Below, in pieces: positions 1 to 4,906 of a DNA stretch of 5,418 nt. The stretch spans positions 1 through 5,418 of the forward strand of contig JAUVET010000129.1 in the NCBI GenBank assembly GCA_030594665.1, read 5' to 3'. How positions within the stretch are numbered: the stretch's first letter is position 1; the number at the start of each line of letters is the position of its first letter. A program made the translations under genes and the position numbers. The stretch is from Methanosarcinaceae archaeon (GTDB lineage Archaea > Halobacteriota > Methanosarcinia > Methanosarcinales > Methanosarcinaceae). Under the pieces are notes generated by a model. That model saw only the letters and a program-made list of their open reading frames with translations. It was not told the origin of the DNA and ran no database searches.

Positions 1-1281
1 AACCTTGCACACCGTATCGACCTTTGCAGGGATAATGAAGATACAAAGACAGCATCCGATCTTTTTGAATTGCTCCGTGAACTGAGATATGAAGGAGAAG
101 TTGTACTCAGGTCCATCGGGGACTTGAGGCGCTCAAAGGTAAATGTAGACCGGATGGCACTCTCCCGCGACCCGTTCGAAATAACTTATTCATGCGACAG
201 CGGAAGTACGAACCCGCTTGCATTTGATAACGGGCTTTTGGTGGATTTTTGCCACTGTGCACTTGCGTCAACGCCCACAGACCTCGACCTTCACAGGAAA
301 AGGACTATCGTATCAGCCACTTATTCCCCGAGCAGCAAGGTTACCATCAACACGACAGACGATTGGGAAATGTTCGATGAAGGTGAAGGGCGTTGTAAGA
401 TCGTGCGCATCCAGCCCGGGCTCCTGAACAAGAGGATTAAGCGCATGGTGCATAATATTGCGATCTACCTTTCGGAATCCGAACATATCTTATGGACAAT
501 GAATGGACTTGAAAAGGATGGTTTCTTTATAATGGACGGTCCGATCTATCCAAAGCAGTTGATGTACTGGATGGTCGTTGAATCCGACGATATCCAGATC
601 CGATATGATCCTCATGCAAAGAAGATACTTCAAAATTATATTGACATCATGGACCATCACATTGAAAACCGGATACCAATTGTCGGGTTTGTGAAGAACC
701 CCGAAGATATGCAGATCATGGATACCATTAAAAAACAGGGTGGCAGGGTGGATATTCCCTGGGTACTGGATGCGCAGTTCTTCAAGAATGCGCTTTCTCT
801 TGATAGAATTGGCGAAGGGGGAAACAGGAGAAATGGCGAAGGGGAAAACAGGAGAGATGACAAGGGAAATGACCGGAAAAACAACAGGTACATCACATAT
901 ACCAACTGGTTCATGCAGCCGAACCAGTTCTATGAAAGGATGTTAAACAGCACATCCCCGCTTGTTGCAGGGTCGGTTGACCACAAATATGACAGGGAGG
1001 ATTATTCCCTCACTTTTTTCATGGTCTATGTGCCCATGACAGGTGTTGTCTTTAAGGTGGAATCGCCATACGGGATCATAAAGAATGAAGATATGCGGAA
1101 CATGATAACACAAAAGATATTGTACGACCTTTGTGTAAGCGGATTCCCGACAACCCTGTCAAAAGCGGATTCTGTCGCAAAGATACGATTGAGCGAGAAA
1201 GAACAGATAATTAAGCAGTTTGATAGTTTGAATATTGATACGAGATATAATGATCTACGCTGGAGTGAGATAGATGATTGA
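1..1281 (+). CDS. nurA: DNA double-strand break repair nuclease NurA, 5'-truncated by the window edge
   Basis: NurA is an RNase H-like dimeric nuclease that docks on the HerA hexamer and degrades DNA at ends being resected for recombination. The frame is open from base 1 (426 residues to the TGA at 1279-1281). There is no ATG or GTG and no Shine-Dalgarno in the first 70 bases, so the true start probably lies to the left; the TTG at 70 is a poor start. Numbering from base 1, the signature acidic motif is CDSGSTNP with Asp66 (most relatives have DGS or DAS). A second acidic motif, MDGPIYP, holds Asp179, and VGFVK is at 228-232. The C-terminal part (about 320-395) with FYERML, VFKVESPYG and a final GFP...ADSVAKI block fits the euryarchaeal NurA fold. 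Residues 270-296 are a charged, repeat-derived linker. The gene overlaps herA by 8 nt, the expected partner. Family assignment rests on recalled motifs plus the herA neighbour and is strong. Confidence 0.88.
   Translation, partial: NLAHRIDLCRDNEDTKTASDLFELLRELRYEGEVVLRSIGDLRRSKVNVDRMALSRDPFEITYSCDSGSTNPLAFDNGLLVDFCHCALASTPTDLDLHRKRTIVSATYSPSSKVTINTTDDWEMFDEGEGRCKIVRIQPGLLNKRIKRMVHNIAIYLSESEHILWTMNGLEKDGFFIMDGPIYPKQLMYWMVVESDDIQIRYDPHAKKILQNYIDIMDHHIENRIPIVGFVKNPEDMQIMDTIKKQGGRVDIPWVLDAQFFKNALSLDRIGEGGNRRNGEGENRRDDKGNDRKNNRYITYTNWFMQPNQFYERMLNSTSPLVAGSVDHKYDREDYSLTFFMVYVPMTGVVFKVESPYGIIKNEDMRNMITQKILYDLCVSGFPTTLSKADSVAKIRLSEKEQIIKQFDSLNIDTRYNDLRWSEIDD
810..881 (+). repeat. 24-bp in-frame tandem repeat inside nurA
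   Basis: Two 24-nt units at 810-833 and 834-857 differ at two positions (821/845 and 832/856). A third, degenerate unit follows at 858-881. Because 24 is a multiple of 3, each unit adds eight residues (GEGGNRRN, GEGENRRD, then the decayed DKGNDRKN). The encoded stretch is Gly/Asn/Arg/Glu-rich, very hydrophilic and probably disordered. It sits between the central and C-terminal parts of the nuclease, so it reads as a surface loop expanded by duplication. Confidence 0.85.
1262..1269 (+). promoter_or_regulatory. Ribosome binding site of herA, inside the nurA 3' end
   Basis: GGAGTGAG lies 4 nt before the ATG at 1274 and matches most of the archaeal Shine-Dalgarno consensus GGAGGTGA. It supports the 1274 start even though that start adds a long acidic leader, and with the 8-nt overlap it implies translational coupling of herA to nurA. 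Confidence 0.6.
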
Positions 1282-3109
1282 GGATAATTACGATGATGAG
1301 AATGACATTCTGGCATACGCATCTGATGATATAAAGGGACCAAAGGGAGCGGACACGTCCGCAGAAACTGGTGAACCATCGGATGTGCCGGAATTCGAAG
1401 AATATGTACCTGATATGAATAACGAAACGGATGATCCGGAAGATGCATTCGGGATCGTCACAACAGGCATCGAGCCGCTTGAGATAACAGAATCGGGTGC
1501 GCGGATCACAGGGTATATCGCAACTACACGCAGGCAGGATGTGCGCCTTGGTACGTATGTGATGGTGCCGTATGGTGATGAGGATATGTTTGCCCGCATC
1601 TGGAAATTGCAGTATTTGCAGGAATTCGAGGTCGATGATGCGACAGAAATACACTCAAAAAGGATGCTGAAATCCAATACTACGACAGAGGTGGATTACA
1701 AGTTCCTCGCACTCCTTGATCCGATCTGCATCCTATATGACCAAAAGGGTGGCAATGAACCTGAGCTTGTGCGCAGGATGGCTGATCGGATACCACGTCC
1801 GAATACCCCCATATTGCCTGTAACAGACAAAAGCAAGATACAGACAGGTCTCAATATTCCGAAAGAAGGTATCTTTTTGGGACACCTTAGTGTTGGTGGT
1901 GAAGTTGTAAGGACAAATGCGGTGCCGCCTACTGTACCTTATTATCTGAGGAATGATTATTCGATGGGCGACCCACTGGTGTTCCGGCACATACTCGTGT
2001 GTGGAAGTACAGGTACTGGAAAGACATTCCTGACAAAGAACATAATCCGCCAGTTCATGAACGAAAATAACAGGTACCAGTTGCGGAGTGATAAGAGCAA
2101 GAGCAGGAATCCGTGTCTTGTGATCATGGACCCGCAGGATGAGTATTCCCAGATGTTTGAGGACAATCCTGAAATTGCGGCGGGTGATGAGTTTAATTTC
2201 AGGTCTGAGAATGTGGATTTCGGGCGCTGTGGAAATACAAAGACGTTTGTGGCAAAAGTGGCAGGTCATTCATATGATGGAAAATCGCGGGCCGAGCAGG
2301 TGGAATTTACCATTCCTTTTGAACTTGTGAGGAATAACCTGTGGCTGATTACGCCTGTCGGAATGACTGACCTGCAATATACAGGACTTGAACTTTTGGT
2401 TGAGGATTATTTCAAAAAAAGCGGCAGCCATACCTACAATGGATTCGTGGACCTCATCGACGATGAAGGTACAAGAATGGCCTATGTTGACAGTAATAAG
2501 ATACATGAGGCTTCCTATGATGGAATTGTCAGAAGGGTGAGGAATCCTGCACTCAGGAAGGTATTCGACCAGCCTGCGACTCCGATCACGGAGATACTTG
2601 GAAAAGTGTTCAGCCCTGGACAGGTGAGTGTGTTCCCGACAGAGTATATCAGTTCATCGCGTATACGCGACCTGATCGTGCTTACGTTGATGACGCAGGT
2701 GGTGGATAACAAACTGAGCACTTCCGGTGATGTGGCTGTCAAGGATACCCCGATCATACTTGCGCTGGATGAGGCGCACCGGTATCTTTCAAAGGCATCG
2801 GGCGAGCATTCGAAAAAGATCGTCTCAAAGTTTGCGGATGCGGCGCGTCAAGGGCGAAAGGAAGGACTTGGGTTGTTTTTGATAACACAGGACCCTCAGG
2901 ATATTGATGATACGGTGTTCAAACAGGTCAACACAAGGGTGATATTGAACCTGACCAACGATGCGGCGATCAGTGCCCTGAAGGTCCGGAAAGAGTATGA
3001 GAAGCGGATACCTTATTTGAAGAAAGGCCAGATGATCGTGCACAGTCCTGATAACAGTGATATGGTTGAGGTTATGGGGCTTTCGAAGTGTGTGGTCAAG
3101 CATGAGTGA
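1274..3109 (+). CDS. herA: HerA-type hexameric DNA translocase/helicase ATPase
   Basis: HerA forms a hexameric ring that pumps duplex DNA and drives the NurA nuclease during end resection with Mre11-Rad50. The 611 residues run in this order: an acidic leader (about 1-60); a HAS-barrel-like beta domain (about 60-125, GIVTTGIEP to ARIWKLQYL); then a FtsK/HerA-family (DUF87) ATPase core. Walker A is GSTGTGKT at 244-251. The HerA-typical MDPQDEYS is at 285-292. Walker B is IILALDEAH at 494-502, with Asp499 and Glu500. The downstream ADAARQGRKEGLG block (521-533) holds Arg525 and Arg528, candidates for the trans-acting arginine finger, followed by the sensor-like ITQDPQDID (537-545). All catalytic parts are present, so it should be active. 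It is longer than the roughly 500 residues I recall for Sulfolobus HerA, and the leader accounts for much of that. The ATG overlaps the nurA stop and has a Shine-Dalgarno. It ends 17 nt from the convergent hepT. A related VirB4-like DUF87 ATPase is the alternative, but NurA next door makes HerA much likelier. Confidence 0.92.
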   Translation: MIEDNYDDENDILAYASDDIKGPKGADTSAETGEPSDVPEFEEYVPDMNNETDDPEDAFGIVTTGIEPLEITESGARITGYIATTRRQDVRLGTYVMVPYGDEDMFARIWKLQYLQEFEVDDATEIHSKRMLKSNTTTEVDYKFLALLDPICILYDQKGGNEPELVRRMADRIPRPNTPILPVTDKSKIQTGLNIPKEGIFLGHLSVGGEVVRTNAVPPTVPYYLRNDYSMGDPLVFRHILVCGSTGTGKTFLTKNIIRQFMNENNRYQLRSDKSKSRNPCLVIMDPQDEYSQMFEDNPEIAAGDEFNFRSENVDFGRCGNTKTFVAKVAGHSYDGKSRAEQVEFTIPFELVRNNLWLITPVGMTDLQYTGLELLVEDYFKKSGSHTYNGFVDLIDDEGTRMAYVDSNKIHEASYDGIVRRVRNPALRKVFDQPATPITEILGKVFSPGQVSVFPTEYISSSRIRDLIVLTLMTQVVDNKLSTSGDVAVKDTPIILALDEAHRYLSKASGEHSKKIVSKFADAARQGRKEGLGLFLITQDPQDIDDTVFKQVNTRVILNLTNDAAISALKVRKEYEKRIPYLKKGQMIVHSPDNSDMVEVMGLSKCVVKHE

Positions 3110-3132
3110 GGGGTAAGAACGATAGCTCACTC
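3104..3132. terminator. Inverted repeat at the herA/hepT convergence, possible bidirectional 3' hairpin
   Basis: GAGTGAG (3104-3110) and CTCACTC (3126-3132) are perfect 7-bp inverted arms around a 15-nt loop. The arms contain the stop codons of both convergent genes (TGA 3107-3109 plus; TCA 3127-3129, read as TGA on minus). A T6 run at 3156-3161, inside the hepT end, could serve as the herA termination tract on the plus strand. No comparable T run is seen for the minus strand. Archaeal termination depends mainly on T tracts, so the hairpin role is an inference. Confidence 0.35.
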
Positions 3133-3549
3133 GTTATCAAGGTACTGCAAGATAATTTTTTCAAATTCCAGTACATCTCCCAATTCGGTGTTGATAATCT
3201 CAAGAACATGCATATTGTCAATATTCCCATAACTGTGAACAAGTAAGTTCCTAAAGCCTGCCATATCCCCTAATCTGGATGCGAGTGCAGAGTTAATTAC
3301 TTCACGCTCACCGAGTATGTGAAATATGTCACGATACCTTTCTGCCCTTCCAAATCCTTTTGATGCTACGATATGGTGCCCAATATCGATACATGCTTCA
3401 ATGATCTCCAATAGGGAATATTTTACAGCCTGTACGTTCTTGTAACTGCCCACAAAATCCTCTTCATCCATTCCCTCAAATTCTTGAAGGAACTCAAGGT
3501 CATTATCAATGATGTCAAACTTTGCAGATATTGTTTCCCTATCCAACAT
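3127..3549 (-). CDS. hepT: HepT-family HEPN RNase toxin of an MntA/HepT toxin-antitoxin pair
   Basis: HepT toxins are small all-helical HEPN ribonucleases that stop growth by cutting cellular RNA. Their partner silences them by attaching AMP to a tyrosine beside the active site. The 140-residue protein has the usual length and helical make-up. Near the C-terminus it has the full R-X4-H-X-Y signature (RNLLVHSY), with Arg100 and His105 as the catalytic pair and Tyr107 as the expected AMPylation site. I place the start at 3549 (MLDRETIS) because relatives begin this way and because a GAGAGG Shine-Dalgarno lies 7 nt upstream. A frame open to 3654 exists, but the extra 35 residues would lie across mntA and look like a shadow. 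The start overlaps the mntA end by 11 nt, giving a coupled operon with the antitoxin made first. It is convergent with herA. Family call strong; the RNA target cannot be read from sequence. Confidence 0.9.
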   Translation of the reverse strand: MLDRETISAKFDIIDNDLEFLQEFEGMDEEDFVGSYKNVQAVKYSLLEIIEACIDIGHHIVASKGFGRAERYRDIFHILGEREVINSALASRLGDMAGFRNLLVHSYGNIDNMHVLEIINTELGDVLEFEKIILQYLDNE

Positions 3550-3970
3550 GCAACAACCTCTCTTTGCGCATCCTATCATAATCATCCAAAAAAGGTTTGA
3601 AATCAAGATACCTGTCGATAGCAGAAGTTTCAAAATCAACTCTTTTCTTGTCATCCCTGCAAAATAGGAGTCTGCCTTTTAGCACCTGGTGCAAAAACCT
3701 GAGTGTACCATTATTGAGTATTCGCACATCCATCTCTCGTTTTGTACCTGCCGCATCTTCCAGTTCCCCTGCAACATGCACAGGATACATTGCCCCTAGA
3801 TTTGAATTATCAGAAAGCAACAATCCAATATCGATGTCACTATCGTCTCTTGCATAACCTTCTGCGTATGAGCCGAATAAATATGCCGCTACGATCTCAT
3901 CATGCCCTGAAAAGACATTCTGCATCTTCTCCAGCATACTTGATCCGTTGTTTGTTGCATCACGATTCAT
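3539..3970 (-). CDS. mntA: MntA-family minimal nucleotidyltransferase antitoxin
   Basis: MntA antitoxins are minimal nucleotidyltransferases of the DNA polymerase beta fold that transfer AMP from ATP to a tyrosine of HepT, turning the RNase off. The 143-residue protein shows the hallmark GS-X10-D-X-D: Gly33-Ser34 (LFGSYAEGYARDDSDIDIGL), then Asp45 and Asp47. The third metal ligand is probably Asp81 in KREMDVRIL. All three acidic residues are present, so it should be catalytically competent. The length is typical of the family. The start at 3970 has no clear Shine-Dalgarno, which would fit a leaderless or short-leader message; Met12 (3937) is an alternative start that keeps the whole catalytic domain. 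It is the first gene of the minus-strand pair and overlaps hepT by 11 nt. The system was defined in Shewanella and cyanobacteria and is frequent in archaea. An unrelated stand-alone nucleotidyltransferase is very unlikely given HepT next door. Confidence 0.9.
   Translation of the reverse strand: MNRDATNNGSSMLEKMQNVFSGHDEIVAAYLFGSYAEGYARDDSDIDIGLLLSDNSNLGAMYPVHVAGELEDAAGTKREMDVRILNNGTLRFLHQVLKGRLLFCRDDKKRVDFETSAIDRYLDFKPFLDDYDRMRKERLLHVG
3557..3563 (-). promoter_or_regulatory. Ribosome binding site of hepT within mntA
   Basis: Read on the minus strand, AGAGAGG precedes the hepT ATG (3549-3547) by 7 nt. GAGG matches the archaeal anti-Shine-Dalgarno. It supports the short 140-residue HepT start over the longer upstream one. 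Confidence 0.5.
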
Positions 3971-4060
3971 GGGACAATACTCAAATTGTTTTTTGGATGT
4001 AAAAAGATTGCGATTGGTGTCATCCGATTATGACTGAATCCAACCTGGCTCTCACCCGAA

Positions 4061-4074
4061 ATGTATATATTATG
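4061..4074 (-). promoter_or_regulatory. Candidate TATA box for mntA-hepT (orientation uncertain)
   Basis: The strongest TATA-like string outside the tRNA promoter is ATGTATATATTATG (plus-strand reading). On the minus strand it would place transcription about 65-70 nt before the mntA ATG, leaving a leader. A second, weaker candidate on the minus strand is TTTTTACAT at 4005-3997, about 30 nt before the ATG, which would give an almost leaderless message. The 4061-4074 string is nearly symmetric, so plus-strand use toward the tRNA is also possible. Confidence 0.3.
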
Positions 4075-4130
4075 ACAATACGTTAAGGAGTCGTTCAACC
4101 TTCCTTATCGTTCGAAATCGATCATTTTAG

Positions 4131-4178
4131 ATTAAAGTTTAAATTAAAGTTTAAATTAAAATTAACATTAAAATTAAC
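4131..4178 (+). repeat. Four 12-bp AT-rich tandem units directly upstream of tRNA-Lys
   Basis: The units are ATTAAAGTTTAA at 4131-4142 and 4143-4154, then ATTAAAATTAAC at 4155-4166 and 4167-4178. Copies within each pair are identical, and the two pairs differ at positions 7, 9 and 12 of the unit. The array ends 5 nt before the first base of the tRNA and contains its likely box A. The pattern suggests two duplication events in promoter DNA. Confidence 0.9.
4150..4157 (+). promoter_or_regulatory. Likely box A (TATA box) of the tRNA-Lys gene
   Basis: TTTAAATT matches the archaeal box A consensus (TTTAWATA) at 7 of 8 positions and is centred about 30 nt before the tRNA 5' end, the expected place for TBP. 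The purine-rich ATTAAAG just upstream could be the BRE. An identical TTTAAATT occurs at 4138-4145, one repeat unit (12 nt) earlier, so the array supplies a spare box. Confidence 0.55.
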
Positions 4179-4183
4179 ATTGT

Positions 4184-4257
4184 GGGCCAGTGGCTTAGTC
4201 AGGCAGAGCGGTGGACTCTTAATCCATCGGCCAGGGGTTCAAATCCCTTCTGGCCCG
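4184..4257 (+). tRNA. tRNA-Lys, anticodon CUU
   Basis: A full cloverleaf can be drawn. The acceptor stem is GGGCCAG (4184-4190) with CTGGCCC (4250-4256), 7 of 7 pairs. The D stem is GCTT/GAGC. The anticodon stem is GTGGA/TCCAT around the loop CTCTTAA, with anticodon CTT at 4218-4220. The variable loop has 5 nt. The T stem is AGGGG/CCCTT around TTCAAAT. The discriminator is G4257, as usual for archaeal tRNA-Lys. The 3' CCA is not encoded (GCTT follows), as in many archaeal tRNA genes, and there is no intron. It reads AAG codons. Confidence 0.96.
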
Positions 4258-4258
4258 C

Positions 4259-4272
4259 TTCTTTATTTTTTC
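4259..4272 (+). terminator. T-rich terminator tract of tRNA-Lys
   Basis: TTCTTTATTTTTTC begins 2 nt after the mature tRNA 3' end. Archaeal RNA polymerase terminates at such oligo-T runs without needing a hairpin, so the tRNA is probably a single-gene transcript. Confidence 0.65.
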
Positions 4273-4325
4273 AATAATCGTATTTGTTTAGCTGGTGCAC
4301 CGTTAACACTTGTGTTGTGGCGCAG

Positions 4326-4490
4326 GTGGTTTAACGAGTTTGGGATAAAAACAGTGCTACTGCACGCGCGTAGCGCGGCACATTCTAATCATTTTCACAT
4401 AGTATATTTTGTGGCTCTTCGCTAATTCATATTAATTCGATCGATATATATTATTTCATACTGTTTGGAAAATGCCACCTGCGGCGGGTT
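4326..4490 (+). repeat. Copy A of a diverged direct repeat (longer form)
   Basis: Three blocks here recur in the same order in copy B (4615-4687): block 1 at 4326-4344 (starting GTGGTTTAACGAG), block 2 at 4401-4414 (AGTATATTTTGTGG) and block 3 at 4464-4490 (starting TTTGGAAAATGCCACC). In copy A the blocks are separated by 56 and 49 nt, and the first gap holds the GC-rich hairpin. Block 3 matches its counterpart at 20 of 27 positions by eye. Confidence 0.5.
4354..4381. repeat. GC-rich hairpin in the intergenic region
   Basis: TGC-(A)-CGCGC (4361-4369), a GTA loop and GCGCG-GCA (4373-4380) form an 8-bp stem with one bulged A. An alternative stem pairs GCTAC (4356-4360) with GTAGC (4370-4374). 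It is the most GC-rich spot in an otherwise AT-rich spacer and lies between blocks 1 and 2 of repeat copy A. It resembles a REP-type palindrome, but no second copy is in the window. Confidence 0.5.
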
Positions 4491-4519
4491 AATGCGCGTG
4501 TAAATTGTGATGTTTTTTG

Positions 4520-4546
4520 ACAGGATGAACTGGATGCACAGGATGC
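4520..4546 (+). repeat. 9-bp tandem repeat, three units
   Basis: ACAGGATGA (4520-4528), ACTGGATGC (4529-4537) and ACAGGATGC (4538-4546) run head to tail with one to two differences between units. The tract lies between the two copies of the larger direct repeat and follows a T6 run at 4513-4518. No function is evident. Confidence 0.75.
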
Positions 4547-4614
4547 GCTCCGCGTTAGTATTTTGGTTAACGACATGGGCGGATTGCATATCGATTTGCA
4601 ACTCTGCGCTCTTT

Positions 4615-4687
4615 GTGGTTGTTTAATGAGTTTTGGGTAGTGTATTTTTTGTGGGTGAATTTTGGAATACGCCGCCTGTGGAGGTTG
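4615..4687 (+). repeat. Copy B of a diverged direct repeat (compact form)
   Basis: This is the compact counterpart of 4326-4490. Block 1 is at 4615-4637, block 2 at 4639-4654 (AGTGTATTTTTTGTGG) and block 3 at 4661-4687 (starting TTTGGAATACGCCGCC), with almost no spacer between them. Block 3 contains CCGCC-TGT-GGAGG (4672-4684); copy A has CCACC-TGC-GGCGG at the same place (4475-4487). Both can fold as CC.CC/GG.GG with a 3-nt loop and a central mismatch. Confidence 0.5.
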
Positions 4688-4772
4688 TATTGGCTCAGTT
4701 TTCAGATGAGTCAATCTAATTTACGCAGCTATACAAATACAAGAAAAGAAACTTCCAATCCGTGTCTGAATA

Positions 4773-4814
4773 TATGATGAACTTGTGCCGACTGCATGCG
4801 ATCATCTCATCATA
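4773..4814 (-). terminator. Inverted repeat followed by a T-rich tract, downstream of the nuclease gene
   Basis: TATGATGA (4773-4780) and TCATCATA (4807-4814) are perfect 8-bp inverted arms around a 26-nt spacer. On the minus strand a pyrimidine tract, TTTCTTTTCTTG, follows at 4752-4741. This arrangement could end leftward transcription from the nuclease gene, about 95 nt after its stop codon. The spacing is long for an intrinsic terminator. Confidence 0.25.
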
Positions 4815-4863
4815 CCCCGTGGATTAATAATTGCACATGTTCAGCGTTCAGAGATGTTTTCTA

Positions 4864-4887
4864 TTCGGTCGTTTTCCAGACACCGAA
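4864..4887 (-). terminator. Short hairpin just after the nuclease stop codon
   Basis: TTCGGT (4864-4869) and ACCGAA (4882-4887) form a 6-bp inverted repeat with a 12-nt loop, starting 19 nt downstream of the minus-strand stop at 4907. The sequence after it on the minus strand (TAGAAAAC) has no T run, so it may be a 3' UTR hairpin rather than a terminator. Confidence 0.25.
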
Positions 4888-4906
4888 CTCTCAACTCCCT
4901 GAACAG

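Larger units (their letters stand above)
4273..4906. other. Gene-free, repeat-bearing intergenic region
   Basis: I see no credible gene here. The open frames present have biased, low-complexity translations and no start signals. The region alternates AT-rich stretches (for example 4430-4460) with GC-rich patches (4361-4380, 4474-4500). It holds a hairpin at 4354-4381, a 9-bp tandem repeat at 4520-4546, two diverged copies of a collinear repeat (4326-4490 and 4615-4687), and hairpins that may end the minus-strand nuclease transcript (4773-4814, 4864-4887). It looks like decayed or repeat-derived DNA, with the right end being the 3' side of the nuclease gene. Confidence 0.6.

Noticed and set aside
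70..72. TTG as the start codon of nurA
   Set aside because: The frame is open from base 1 with plausible coding sequence, and there is no Shine-Dalgarno before the TTG. The gene is better described as running off the left edge.
3550..3654. 35-residue N-terminal extension of HepT
   Set aside because: It lies wholly across mntA in another frame, is Cys/Ile/Leu-rich unlike HepT, and ends just before a good Shine-Dalgarno and the family-typical MLDRETIS start.
4233..4257. attachment-site duplication of the tRNA 3' end
   Set aside because: No second copy of the T-arm/acceptor sequence is found elsewhere in the window.
4180..4425. 81-codon plus-strand open frame
   Set aside because: It runs straight through the tRNA-Lys gene and its terminator, so it is a shadow.
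4131..4687. CRISPR array
   Set aside because: The repeats are 9-12 bp without spacers, or two diverged copies only; there are no regularly spaced repeats of 24-37 bp and no cas genes.
4451..4714. 87-codon minus-strand open frame
   Set aside because: The translation is rich in Pro, Ser, Gln and Lys, has no recognisable domain or Shine-Dalgarno, and covers the intergenic repeats.
4766..4830. C/D box guide RNA suggested by ATGATGA at 4774-4780
   Set aside because: No CTGA D box at a suitable distance on either strand, and ATGATGA is explained as one arm of an inverted repeat.
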